Shown here one piece after another: positions 1 to 13,100 of a stretch of DNA of 64,000 bases. The notes beneath the pieces are model-generated. The model was given only the letters and a program-made list of their open reading frames with translations, was not told where the DNA came from and did no database searches. The translations under genes were made by a program, and so were the position numbers. The stretch is from Loxodes magnus (taxonomy: Eukaryota > Ciliophora > Karyorelictea > Loxodida > Loxodidae), in assembly GCA_946699065.1 (NCBI GenBank), contig CAMPDV010000124.1, positions 310,001 to 374,000 on the forward strand, in the 5' to 3' direction. Position 1 is the first letter of the stretch; each line of letters starts with the position of its first letter.

Positions 1-3000
1 CTTTACCATAGTCTGTATAAATAATTATATACCTATAGCTTTAACTATCTTTTAGATTAAGTTTATTTTATTTATTACTATTTCCCCTTATCTTAATAGT
101 CTATTTAGAAGCAAATTAATGAGAAATATATAAATTAAATCTTTTAATGTTTCTAATTATTTTAATAATTATCTATGTTCTACCAAGTTTAATTGATAGT
201 CTGTTGCTCTTCCTGAAATATAATTATTCTAATTTCTTTTTGTTTATATATAAAAAGTCTAACTATGCATATCTTTTATTATTTATTAAACTTCAGGATT
301 TAATTCTTACATCATAAGTTTAAGTTTTAGATTGATTATCTTAAGTTATTTCCTACTATCTGTAAGGAGCATTTAAATTAGGGTTTTACTATTAATATTA
401 ATTTTGATATATTGAGATTAAATTAACTACCTTCATTAAATGCCTTATATCTATTTTAAGAGTTTACTCTTCTTCCTTTCTTTTCTATTGCTATTTAACT
501 ATTCTATATTAACTCTTTTATTTTCATACTCAGTTTTTATTTTAAAATGTGGTAAAATCTTCTTAATAGAGACCAAATACTCTATCTATTATTTATTTAA
601 TTATAAAGCGCTTTATTTTAAAGTATAATAGTAGATGCCTGTTAAAATACCTTAATTTCTTAGCAATAGTATCTTTCATATCTATAGTTACAAGTACTAT
701 TGACATAGATCACTTTAATTATATTTTAATTAATTTAATAACTTATCGCTTTAATATCGTTCTACTTTTGATATCCTATAGCAAATATAAGCTGTTTTAT
801 AAATAATAGGACTCTAATTTTAGTTTATTAATAGTTTATTTTAGCTTCTAAGTATTCTAAGGATAAGTTAATCAGAGAGAGGCATAAGCATTTTTACTTA
901 GGCTTAAAAGAGAGTCACTTTATTAAACTGTAAATGCTAAATAAAAGTAACTTGTTTGGAGTATTAAAGAAAGGGTGCAAATATATACCTAACGTTGCTT
1001 TGTATAAGAACTGAAAGAATTGATAAAACTTAGTATTTTTATAGTAAGCGAGAATACTCTTTAGATCATAAACAATAAGAACAAGTAGCTGATAAAATGT
1101 TATTCCTTAATGTGGAAAAGAGATGTTTTTAATAGCAGATATTATTAAATTCTACTATAAAGAATTTGATTGAAACGAAGTCAGAAACTAAATAAATGAT
1201 AATGTCTTCAACTCTAAAATATAATTCAGAATTTGAAAAATTAGAACTATTAGCTCCATAAACTACTAATAGCAAGCTGGAATATGGATTATTATTTGAA
1301 TGCATTAAGATTGCTCTAAATTACAAATGAAGATAAAATAGTTTGATTCCAGATGAAAGGCCAGATATATTTATTAAGAAATAAAGCAAATAGATTTTAT
1401 ATAATGCAATACTAAACTGACAAAGTGAACTATTAAACTTCTCAAAGTCTTGAGTAAGATAAAGATTTTGGTAGCATACCAAAATAAAGTAGCTTAATTT
1501 TCCTTTTAAGTTTATGATCTTAAAAGGAATAGTTATTAAACTTTATTAATATTGATTATTTGTATACTTAAGCATTAATTATTAAGTATAAATCTATTTT
1601 ATAACTACTATATTATCCTTCATTTAAATTAATCATTCTGTAATCTATAATCATAAAAATGTTTAAACTTACCAATTTAATTATATTATTATATCACAGT
1701 GGTAAATTTTAAGTATTAATGCTAACCTTTATAATAAATATTCTAGTAAGCCTATTTAGTATCTTATACTTTTGGTATTCAAACTATTAATCTACTTAAT
1801 TAATAATATTTGATATTATAGTTTATTAAGCTAAGTTTAACTTACTACTTTATAATTTAAATTTTTATAATTTACTTATCTTCTAAGCTAAACTATTAAG
1901 AAATGCTTTATATTTGTTTAATCACTTAAATCAAATATTTAATATACTCTTATAATTGCTCTTTTTAGTTTGTCTTTAAACTAAAAAAGATCAATAATAT
2001 CTATCATTTATTTCTTATATTCTTAGCTTATTTTTAAATATCTTAGAATTATATTTATATTTATCTATGTATTATATAACATCAAGCAAACTTAGGAGAT
2101 CTTATTGCTAGCCCTTTTTAAGTTAAGAAGTTAAAATTCTATTTTATAAAAATTCTTCTAGATAGTTCCCTGATTTTGTTAGCTATTTTCTTCTATATCA
2201 TTATCTTTTTATTCAATTTCTCTAATTTTATTAAGATAATTAATTTGTGTTTTTTTCTTAATTTGCGGCTTAATTTGTATCTTTTTTCTTAAGTATATTG
2301 TTTGTTCAATCTTTTTTAATATTCTAAGCAGTTAGAGATAAATATTTAGTATAAATTGCTTAGAATATATGCAGTTTATTAGTTCTGCTAATTAGATTTC
2401 TATTTTAAAAATCTAAAATTATTAAAGGCCTGATGCTATTATATATGTAATTACTTCTAAAAACTTTAAGAGCGCACTTTTATTCTTATCTCTTTATATT
2501 CCCTTTACCAAGATTCTTTTTTCCCTTAGTTTAAGTTTATTCTATTTCTTTAGCTACTTAGAAGTTTTCACAAATAATTCCTCCTTCTCTGGATTTTTTT
2601 ATGCTATTTGTTATTTCAGCTTTCTATTATATATCATTTTACAGCTTTTAATTCCTTTAGCTACTAATTATTTTGTTGAAAGTCTTAGATTTACTAGACA
2701 TAGATATTATTGATATTTGCTAATTAGTTCTAGATCTAAAAAGTAATCTAGAATTTTGCATTAATCTTTAGAAAATGAATCTGAGCGTTAAGAGATATAT
2801 CTAAAGAAACTTTTTTCAACTAAGATCAGTAGAGATCTAATTAATATTAGTTAATTTATCTATTTAGGATCTTTATTTCTTAATCTTTATTTAGCAGATT
2901 GAATAAGATCATAGGGTAGCTGAAAAGAATAAGCAATAAAGAATTCGTTTTTGTTAGCTTGACAAAATACTAAATACCATTTATATTTTTTCAATCTCTC

Positions 3001-3320
3001 TAAGTAAATCCTTTGTCATTTTAAGATTTGAAAATTTTGGGTTTTGCATTTATTACTCTGCCAAAGCTTAAGAATAATTCTTCATCGTTACCTTAATACT
3101 CTTATATATCTCCGTTAGTATAGTTTTGCTGCAGTATTATTAAACTTATTGAGAATGCTTTTTAAAGTTTTACCAAGTTTTCTTCTTTTTCTCATTAGCT
3201 TTAACATTTTTTGGAGCTTTTTCATTTTCATAATTAGATTTGTTTGCTTAATCAAGGTTTTAATCAACTTTCTAGCTTTATCCTAAAATTTTGTATTAAA
3301 TTCTTTTGCTATTATTAGTT
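1..3320. repeat. Copy 1 of a long dispersed repeat (second copy at 60.5-64 kb)
   Basis: Nearly the whole stretch can be matched, in the same order and orientation, to 60,545-64,000. Anchors include the block around 860-1,120 (matches 61,400-61,640), the block around 2,080-2,130 (matches 62,740-62,790) and 2,690-3,060 (matches 63,370-63,740). The copies differ by many substitutions and by insertions of tens to about 150 bases, for example an extra segment near 61,690-61,770 in copy 2. It is therefore an old duplication, not a recent tandem one. Short reading frames can be followed on either strand, but in a code where only UGA can stop and DNA is this A+T-rich, open frames prove little. I see no terminal repeats or transposase motif, so I do not call it a transposon. 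The left boundary lies outside the window. Confidence 0.8.
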
Positions 3321-4090
3321 TCATTATTATTGCCCTAGATTATACCCCATTCACTAATGATTAATATCTTAGATTTGAGAGTAAATGGATTATTTTCCTA
3401 GTATTTCAAAAACCTTATTTTATTAAAATGAACTTCTTAATTTTTAGATGATATTAGATGAAGAATCTAATATTTTAATTCTTTTTTCTCTAATCTACTT
3501 CTGTTAGACCAAAATTGTTTTAGGTTTCTTATTTAATATTTTAAAAGCTTTAGTAAACCTCTCAATTATTTATTATACTTTTACTACTTCCCTAAATGTC
3601 CTTAGTATTCTATGATTATAATACTTTGTATTAATATTAGTATTTTGCTGAACTATTTTTTCTATATCCACTTTCTAGAAATATCTTAGAAATTATTTGA
3701 TATTTTTAAGGATCATTATTGGTTTTTCTTAATTAAGTTTTAAAGCATTCAATAGCTTCTTAGTTGTTCTCTTTATGATTGAGAGATTCTTTTAAGTTTA
3801 ATGCTTATTAGTCGATTAGAATTTAAATATTTTGCAAGGTCAAGCATCAGATACTTCGTCACTTTTTATTGTTATCTAAGATTCTCTCTTATTGATGTAA
3901 GCTTCTGCTTTATTTTTATCTTATGCTGATTATATTTTCTAAACCTCCTATAGCTGGCTTACCATTTCTAGACTTAGCAGACCAATTTTATTATAAAGGT
4001 GCTAACAAATTTAAGAATTAAGTAATGATAAAATTACTAAAGCCAAATCTGGCTTTTTGTTATTACTAATCTCATCAGTCCTTTCTTAGG
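2420..4090 (-). pseudogene. Degenerate minus-strand coding-like segment, TPR-like helices in part
   Basis: Read on the minus strand with UAA/UAG as Gln and UGA as Trp, parts of this region have a protein-like composition. Near 3,740-3,800 there is a helical segment including NNQEAIECFKTQLRK that resembles a TPR helix. Near 2,950-3,000 the frame includes YLVFCQANKNEFFIAYSF. The corresponding part of copy 2 (63,600-63,740) differs largely at third codon positions in this frame, which supports former coding. At least one frame change is needed near 3,830, so I treat it as decayed. The family is not recognised. It lies downstream, in transcription direction, of the RNF213-like fragment at 4.65-5.91 kb and could be part of the same decayed locus. 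Weakly supported. Confidence 0.28.
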
Positions 4091-4649
4091 CATACATCAG
4101 AATAACAAATAAAATTTAGAAAATATAGGTAGTATATAGCATGTATAGCAAAGAGTAAGTATAGTAGATATATAATTTCTTTATTATCTAATACAAATAT
4201 TATAGAGAAGCTAATTAAGCCTTTTAATAATTAAAGCTTAGCTTAAGTAACTTTAAGTTTATAAATAAGTATAATACTTTAGAAATGCTATAGCAGTGTA
4301 AATATATTAGATATTAAGTTAATAAATTAGTTTATTTAGATTTAACCTATTATATTTTTAATTATCTAAGATTAATGCTATAGTAATATTTATATTGTTT
4401 AACCATTCTATTAGTCATTAAATATAAAACTAATGTAGATAAGTTAATTACTTAGTTATAGATATCTTATTAATTCATTTAATATCTTTTTATAGCTTTA
4501 ATTTTTATTATTTTTTTAGAAATAGCTTTGTATTTTATTCTTAATCTTAATTATCATGCTTTATTAAAAGTTTCTTCATGCTTACTAAAAATATTAAATA
4601 CTTAGATTTCAAATTTCTGAGCACTAATTAAATATTTTTTCTATCACTT

Positions 4650-5910
4650 CATATAAACTGTCAATGCTTTCTAGTTCTAAATCTTTGTTAGTCTATAAGC
4701 TTTTATTAATAATCCAATATTTTATTCTACTAACTATTGGCGATTTATTAGATTTTTATTTATGGTCTTAATTTCTTTATTTAAGTATACACATTTTATA
4801 GATAATAAGATAAAGTTATTTAAAGAATTACTCTGGAACTATTACTTTATGACTGCTCTTTTAAGATATTGTTATTACCTAGCACCAAATTATCTAAATA
4901 TATAGTTACATTATTTTCCATTTATTTTTAAGGATTTGCTTGTCTAATATCTAGAGTCTAATTTTGCTAAACTTCGTTTTAAATTTTAGTGTTCAAATAG
5001 GAAATTGATATTCTGCAAGTCCTATGCATATATAATTCTTTCTAATTAGGAGATTTAAGAATTCCTTTCTTTATTTTTCAAAATTGAATACCAGCTTTAC
5101 GGTAGTTTTTTCATATTCAGGATTACAAACTATTGTTTTATAATATTCAGAATCTAATAAATTAGCATTCAAATTGTGCTTTTCATGTATTTTTAAAGTT
5201 GAGCAAGGAATTTATCCTTCAAACCCAGAAGCTTTTTAATTATTTTCAGTAATTTGAGTTTATATAATTTATTTAACAACTTATTTTTTAGATTTGCAAA
5301 AGAGATCAAAACTCCAGTTTTATTTCTTTTGTTTCTTTATTGTATAAGAGTAATGAAGTTAATTAAGAACTCTCATTAGCCTTTTATATTATTTATTTTC
5401 CTAAAATTAGACATTCTCTATTCCTTATTTTTCTGTTAATAATTTAAATTCCTAGAATATATTATTATCTCTTGGTCTTCTTCACAAATCTCTATTTCCA
5501 TCATTTTTATATCTTCTCTTGCGATCATATAGGCAAATTTTAATTTTAAGTGTAAAACTAATGCTAAAATAGCTAAAAATGCTTATTTCTTAGTTGCATA
5601 TAAATGATCAGTGTTTATTTTCAGTAGTTTATTACCTAATTTGTTTCTTAGTTCTAAATCAAATTATCTTTTATCTTTCTAATTTAGTTTCTTTCTTTTC
5701 TTTAAAAACTCCGATGTTTCGAAAACTCTTTCCCATCAACCTAATTTAATTTTAAATGTCTGCCTTTCAGTTTCTATAATCTGTCTTATTAACTTATCTG
5801 AAAAATCCTTTAACCTTGTTAAGATATAATCAATATATCCAAATAAATATGTGATTTTAGATAAACTATTAGCATTAATTATTAAGCAAGCAGTTAAAAC
5901 TGAATTAGCT
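4650..5910 (-). pseudogene. RNF213-like C-terminal fragment, frameshifted
   Basis: The minus-strand frame from about 5,905 to 5,470 gives a segment containing FDLELRNKLGNKLLKI and YMIAREDIKMMEIEI. These align with FDLELRNQPGNKLLEI and YMISREDARMIKMQD in the intact gene at 7.11-21.15 kb (its 19.6-19.76 kb part). After a frame change near 5,210 the match resumes: DSEYYKTIVCNPEYEKTT aligns with DPEYYQLAICNPEYGNGK of the intact gene (about 20.1 kb). This is a paralogous RNF213-like C-terminal region that has lost its frame and most of the gene; no AAA+ motifs or RZ finger were found beside it. It is clearly diverged from the intact gene at the protein level, so it is not a recent copy. Its 5' end points toward the intact gene on the other strand. 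Confidence 0.72.
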
Positions 5911-7109
5911 ATAATTAGATAACTTCATACTAGTAATTTTATTAAATAGGGATATATTTATAAGACTTAGATTTAAGGATAAAGCAATTATACTAAATTA
6001 AAAGGTTTAAAAGTAGGTATCTTATAGATATAAGTAAGTATTAATACAAAAAGATAACTTTAGCTTAAAATAGCTTGAAGATCTATAAACTAATAATATA
6101 ATATTTATTATTAATTAAATCAAAAATCACCATCATATTAATTATGCTATATAAGGTAATAGATCTTTAGTGTCTTTATATATTTTTATTTTAGAATTAT
6201 AAGCCAAAATTTGCTAATTGCACCTGTTTAACTTTTTGGTAGCAAATTAAATTTTATTTTTATACTTTTGGTTCAATTTAAACTTTCATAAAAAGCCTTA
6301 ATTTTTCTAACTTACTTGTTTATTTTCAAATAAGTAATCCTTTCTTATTTCCTCTTCAAAAGCCTTTAAAATTATAGACAATTTATAGTTAAAAATTCCT
6401 AGCAAAACTTAGATTAAATTATTTATACGTTTTTACTTCTTTAGATTATATGGTTAATTGATTTCCTCAAGGTATTAATTTATATTAGTATATCAAACTA
6501 TCTAACTAGTTAACTAAAACTCTTCCTATATTTCTTTGATTTCCATATTTCAACCTTATACGCCTGATTTTAGCTTTAGCTTGACTAATATCACTATAAA
6601 ATAGATTTTTAGCACTGCCTTACTAGATTTCATATGTGAAGCGAGAAATTTTCCTTTAGTAAGTATGAGAAGCTTTAGATATAATCTTATTAAATACTCA
6701 TATAATTGTAAGATTTTGCTTTAAGTTGACTATATCATAATTTCTTTTACCTCTAGATTTAAGATTCTTTATATAATAAAAATTTTATAATACAATAATA
6801 TCATTCTAATGAAATAGCTTCAGAAAACACTACCTATAAAGTAATCAGTTTAGTTACAAAATTATTAAAATGATACTGTATCTAAATAATTTAAAAAGCG
6901 TATTAGAATTAAATAATTATAGAAAAAATGCTATATAAAGGAATTACTTTATAGTGATTAATAGAAAGTAGCTTAGTGAATATAATTTATACAAGAAATT
7001 ATAGTCAATTGTATAGCTTCTTTATTTTTATCTTGCTTTCTTTATTTTGCTACTTCATTTTTCTTGTCAAATGTGGTTTTAAGCGTTTAATTTATATGAA
7101 ATTTATAAA
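5911..7109. other. No gene recognised
   Basis: This is an A+T-rich interval between the minus-strand RNF213-like fragment and the start of the intact plus-strand gene. A short standard-code frame at 6,976-7,167 overlaps the true start in another frame and is not a gene. The promoter of the intact gene must lie here, but I see no motif I can name. Some minus-strand stretches (6,180-6,380) read like protein and may be decayed upstream parts of the 4.65-5.91 kb fragment; I could not align them to the intact gene. Confidence 0.5.
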
Positions 7110-10100
7110 ATGCTTGATTAAGCTGGGGAAGATGTTTTTGATTGAGATAGATAATAGAATTAAGTGATTTGAGACTATTATGAAGACTAAATATTTAAAG
7201 AGATTGAAGAAAAGAAGAAAGCCTAGTCTTCTCTCTCTAGTAGCAATCAAGTGAATTAAAAGCCAACCAACTAAATCTTTGCTCTATTTCAGTTTGATAA
7301 GAAAATAAATAAATGTGTCCTTTGTCTTTCCTTTTTGAATGGAAACAAAAATGAAAATTTTACATTTAGCAGTTAAGATATAAGTGTTACTGATCTTAAT
7401 AAAAGCGCGTAAACATATCAATTGTTTACTTTAAATCTTTAAGAATAATCAAAAGTCTAAAAGAAATATCGATTGCATTTTTCGAAAAGCGAAACTAATT
7501 TTATATTTTTTTCTAAGTAAAATTCTTATACGGAAAACGATTAGAAAGCAAGATTTACTTAAGTATAGTATGACTAGCAATACACATTTGACTTAAATAT
7601 AAACTAATATAGAAAGACTGAAATAGGTAAATCTATAACTAATCCTTTATAATAACTCTCTGTTTATCTCCAATACCTTGGATAGAAATCTGAACTTAAT
7701 GAATAAGAGCCTTACATCCTCTTAAACTAATTCTAAAACAATTTTTAAAGTCTTAACAGTGTAAAAAAAATAGATTTCGACATTTTTTTGAGTTCTCTTT
7801 AAATATTTGGGAAAACGTAACTATAAAGAGAATAAGCAAGTGTCATCTTACTAGTAGTTTTAGGAATGATCAAATAGTCTTATTAGTCTCTTAAGCCTCA
7901 TATTGAAAAAATCAAACAAGTTAATCTTTTTGACATAGATATAGACTTTTTAGCTGCATAGCTATAGAATTAAAATAATAGCAATCCATTTTATAATGAG
8001 ATAAAGTAGGGAATTTTACTATTACTGCGCTTTAATCTAGAAATGGGAGGTACCAACTTTATGACATTATTATCCAAATAATTCGACCAATAAACAAAGC
8101 ACTATCTATTTTAAACCATCTTTGACTTAATTAAGAAAAATCATATAGAGGAACTAAAAGATTAATAACTAATCGCTTTTAAAGCCTTAATCCAAATAAA
8201 TTTTGATGAGAAAAAACAAATGGAAACAGTTTTAAGTTTTCTAGAAGTTTACTAAAACCTTAATAGTTTTACTAAAGCTCTTTAAATATTTCATGATATA
8301 TTTGTGGATAAAAAAGAGTAGTCTAATAACTAAAATGTAGGAGAAAAGTAGTAGCAAATAAAAAAGCAATATATATAATAGGTTAGTTAACTTTTGAACC
8401 AAAAAACGAGGTATTTAAAGATTTCACTTGAATATATTTCAAGTTTCTTGAAAGACTTTAAAACTTATGATATTAGCCTGCAAGAGATATACATATAAAG
8501 TAATTTGACTAAATAAATAGGGGAGTTTATTAGCTATATAACTGATATTGAACATAACTAAGTTGAGATTTTATTGGATATTTTTATAAATAACTTTGAT
8601 AAAAGACTATTTAAGTAAGTATCTGATAAGGTTGGAGTGTTTAGAAAGATTATCCTTAATTAAAGAAACTTAAACTAGACTCTAAAGAAGTTATTAAAGC
8701 AACTAAGCACTGCTCTTCCAGTTTAAGAGTTCTAAGAGCTTTATTTAGCTTACTTTAATCAAAGAGTTTATTAATACAATACACTTGCAGATATGATAAA
8801 GGATTCCATTACTCTTATAGAAGATATAAAAAGTGACTAAGACAAAAACTATTTACTGGAAAAGATCATGAAGTTTATATATATATAGAAAGAAAGCAGG
8901 AATAAGGAAGAATTTCAATTTTTAGAAGATATTTCAAGAGCCGAGTCAAAGCTATTTATAAGGGCATATTCCCAGGTTTTTAGAAAGGAAATATTGTAAG
9001 AAAAAATTTAAAAGGATAAGTAGTTCCATTTCAAGTATCTGTATAAGATGACCGAAGAATGATATAATATCTTCAAAAATAGCAGAATATCAAAGCCGTG
9101 ATACTAAAGGTTGATTAAGAAGGTATTTAAAGTGACTATTGATTCTTACATAGGCAAATTGGATTTGACTAACCTATATTAGCAACTAATGTAAATAAAA
9201 GATCTAAGTACTAATCTATTTTATTTAATTTCAGAGTACCTGGAAAACTTTAAATCTCTCTATAAGAATCAATAGACTAAATAATTCTTTATTAACATAG
9301 AGATGAAAATGCGAGATGTATATAGACAGATTTTTTAAGGAGATCTAACTTTATATTAAGTCTAGTAATATAGATATAAAGACTACTATGACAAAAGCAG
9401 ATTTTGTGATTTTTTGACTAACTTTATGAAAGGAGACAAGAATTTCAACTAATAAGCAAAACTATCAGTCTAATTTGAAAGGCTAATTGAATAGGTAGAG
9501 TCTATTATACATCAATAGAAGTAACACTCAATCTTTTCTATTAAATTCTTGCATCCTATAAATCCTCTCTTAGCTGAAAACTTCAACACTTTCTCTTAAA
9601 ACTATATGAATAGCAAAGTTTAGTCCTTCTAGATTCCTGAAAGCCTTTAATAGTATTAATAGATTTCTTATTCAATATCATTTTTCGCTGAATCTGTTAT
9701 TTACTTAGACTTTGTCGATGGAGAAAAGAAGCTTTAATAGGAAGTGACAGAAAAAAATATTGTCTAGATTTGCTCTTAAGCTTTTGATAAATACAAGGCA
9801 GAAATGCTTAAAGTTTTAAACCTGGAAAATCTTACGATAAAATAGCTTCAGTTTTATAAGAAATATCCCTTAAACCAAGAAATCAAATTTTTCTAAAAAA
9901 TAAACCAGAATCTCGTAAGCAAATTTGAGAAGCTACAAGAAGTTCTGGATAAAATGGACTAAAACGAAGAATATTTGATGTTTAGTCATAGCTTAGTTAA
10001 ACTGCAGTAATTTGATAGATTATAATTCTAGTTCTAAGAGGAAATAAAAGTAGCTTAGACATTTATTTAAACCTATTAAACTAAGTAGAACTAGATAACT

Positions 10101-13100
10101 CCTTTAATTATAGAATAATAGAATTAATAGTTTAAAAACTAAGTGATTATTAAAATTGAGCAAGCAAATGTCAAAGCTGAGTAAATCATACTTATGATTA
10201 ATTCAATAGCTGATTCACAAGATCTTATCAAATTTGCTCTCACTTTGAATGAAGAAAATCTACAGTAGATGTAGGATAGTGTGAATTACTACGATGATTC
10301 CTCAATAGACACCTAAAAAGTACTAGACTTTATATCCTTATGGTATTTCATTTAAGAGCTTAAAAAGAACATTCAATAGTTTTAAAGATTTTGCTAGTTT
10401 ACTAATAAAATACTATAATCCAAGTAATTCAATAAGGTATTCTAGCAGATAAAGGCTTGTAACTTCCTAGTCAATAATTTAAAAGATTTGTTCGAAGAGC
10501 TAAACTTGAAGGAAGAGGTAAAGATAAAGCAAATCATAAGCATAATGAAGAACTCAAAAATACAGTTTCTAAAATATTAGCATGACTAGTATTACTATGT
10601 CTAAGTTAATTATCAGAACATATTCGAAAATAATGAATCTAAAGAGATTTTATTAAAAATAGAAAATCTAGAGGAGCTAAGAGATAGAGCTATGCTTATT
10701 GACTAAACTAGCAACTTCTAGAGTAATAATCAGGAGATCGAGGAGGAAAAAGAAGAGTACGAAGTGATTCAAAAGAAGATTAAATCATATATTTAAAGCG
10801 CTTAGGACTAGTAGTTTATTAAGTCCTATATAGAATTCTTTCATCATTTGAAGTATACTTTATAAGCAATCAACTACTTAATAGAATCAGGCTTTCCTAA
10901 TTTATAAATCCCTTAAGTATTCGATATTATTAACTGCTAATTTCAATAGCTTGCAAAATATGAAGAATAATGTATAAATAAACTAGATGAATGATAACTA
11001 ACACTCCTTAGAGCTAAGAAATAATGCTACTATCTTACTTTTCTTAATGGAGAGATGATTTGGATAATGGAAGATTATTTAGTCAAACGAAATAAAAAGG
11101 TTGAAAATATAGCTTTCAACTTCTTAAAGCTAATGAACAAGAAAGTTGAGTAGCCATTCTTTGATCAGCAGCTTTGTAAAATTGTAGCTTCTTTCCAATC
11201 TAATAGCATTGAAGAAAGACTATAGAACTTGAATCAAATAATAAGCTAGTTACCAAACGTTGAAATAGAGTAAGTAAACCTAAGTAAAAATATGGTATAA
11301 AAGAAGAAGTTTGTTCCAGGTAATCAAATTTCTTTTTTCTACGTTGAGAATTAAAACTACATTTGTTCTTTACTCTCAATGTTCTGTGTAGTTTGTAATA
11401 ATTTTAAACCTAGAGCTGATCTCATATTATTCTGCAATGATTCTACTACCTGAAATGAAGTTTATAGCTTTCTTTACAGAAGTAGGCTAAATTCAGATTA
11501 ACTACATGTGCTACTCAAGCCAGAGTAACTAACTAATAACGTCTAAGAATTTTTAATAGCTGAGCTTCAAAGCATTATCATAAAAGAACTATAAGTGAAT
11601 GAAAGATCTTTTAAACTAGGCTTTTTGACTTAAAATTCGAACTCCTAAATTTCATATTTTATTAAATATTCTAACTTTACTTACATAATGAGAAGCGACT
11701 AGCAATTATCACTAGAAGAGTTAACTTAAGTGATCTAATCTCTTGATTCAACTTCAGTTTTAGTTAAATCACAAATAGCAGGTTTAGGAAAGACAACTTT
11801 GATTAAAAAGAATTTATCTAAATAGTAAGTAATAGAGTTTCCTTTAAGTGGAGAGATAGATATCCTAGAGATAGGTGAGAGATTATAAAAGATTCAGTAG
11901 AGTCCTTACAATCTATTAGTACTTATTGACTTTAACAGAAAAAACGAACTAGTAAATGATATCATCTTCAGTTTATGCTTATTGAGAAAACTCTACTATC
12001 AATCTAATGTATTTACACTACCTAAAGATACAGTCATATTTATAGAACTAGCTAATGAAACCTATCAAGCTAAGCTGAATTACCTGAATTGTATGAAGCC
12101 AGTGTATGTGAACACCTTTGATATTAATAATTTAATAGTTGATACTAAAATTTCTACAGTTTGCAGCTATCTCTAATGCCTATAGCAAAATACTCTCGAT
12201 AGTGTATAGCCAGCTTCTAATAATATGCTTCAAAAATAAGTCTGCATTAATCTACTTAATTAATACTTTTTAGCTAAGTAGACTTAAAAGGGATAATAGT
12301 GTACTTATATTCAGCTGAATATATACATCAGTATCTTATACGAACTTATCGAAAATATGGAAAAATCTATTTTTAATATAAGTTTAAAGCCTTTATTAAA
12401 GTAAATCTAGCCTAATATCAACTTTTCTAAAATTAGAACTTTAATATTTCAAAGCTTTCTAGAAACTGTCGAAGAATTCACTACTAAAAGTATTCAAAAT
12501 GTTAGAAAATCTTAGAACTAGTCACTGAAGTTCTAAGAAGATCAGAATAATAAGGAAGATATTGATAAAGAGATATTAAGTGAAGAAAGTATAAAAGTAA
12601 GGTGGGAAAATTCAAACCATTTCATTTATCTAATTACAGAAACTTATAGTCCTATACCACTCTATAAAGAAAGTAATAAAATTCCAGCAGAAATAAAGTA
12701 ACTAATTCTATCTCAATAAGCAATAAATAACTAGTAGAAATTAGACGAATATTCTTAATTCAGTAACGAGTAGTTCATTAAGAAATTAGAGATATTCTGC
12801 AAAAAAGTTAACCCTCAGTTCTTAAAATAATGTACTGAAGCTAACTATGTTCTTACAGTAGATAATTTCTTGAAGATGGCTTTAATCTACATGAGAGTAC
12901 TAGCTAAAATACCTGTTATTATAATGGGCGAAACAGGCTGTGGAAAGACTTCACTGATTAAATTCTTTGTGGAAAAGGTTAGATAGGATCATTTTATGCC
13001 ATTTAATATTCATGCTGGTATTACTTGTGAGATGATCTGCTAAGAAATAGAAAAGTTAAAGCAAAAGGCAACTGAACTGAATGCTTCTAAATAGAAGCTT

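Noticed and set aside
440..628. Short standard-code ORFs at 440-628, 6,976-7,167, 14,038-14,274, 19,045-19,227, 19,816-20,058, 22,296-22,499, 53,862-54,068 and 59,033-59,275
   Set aside because: They are hydrophobic low-complexity frames or antisense/out-of-frame shadows of the genes described; none has a recognisable motif.
11982..12176. Small plus-strand ORF with its own ATG
   Set aside because: It is an in-frame internal piece of the giant ligase that ends at UAA under the standard code; UAA is Gln here.
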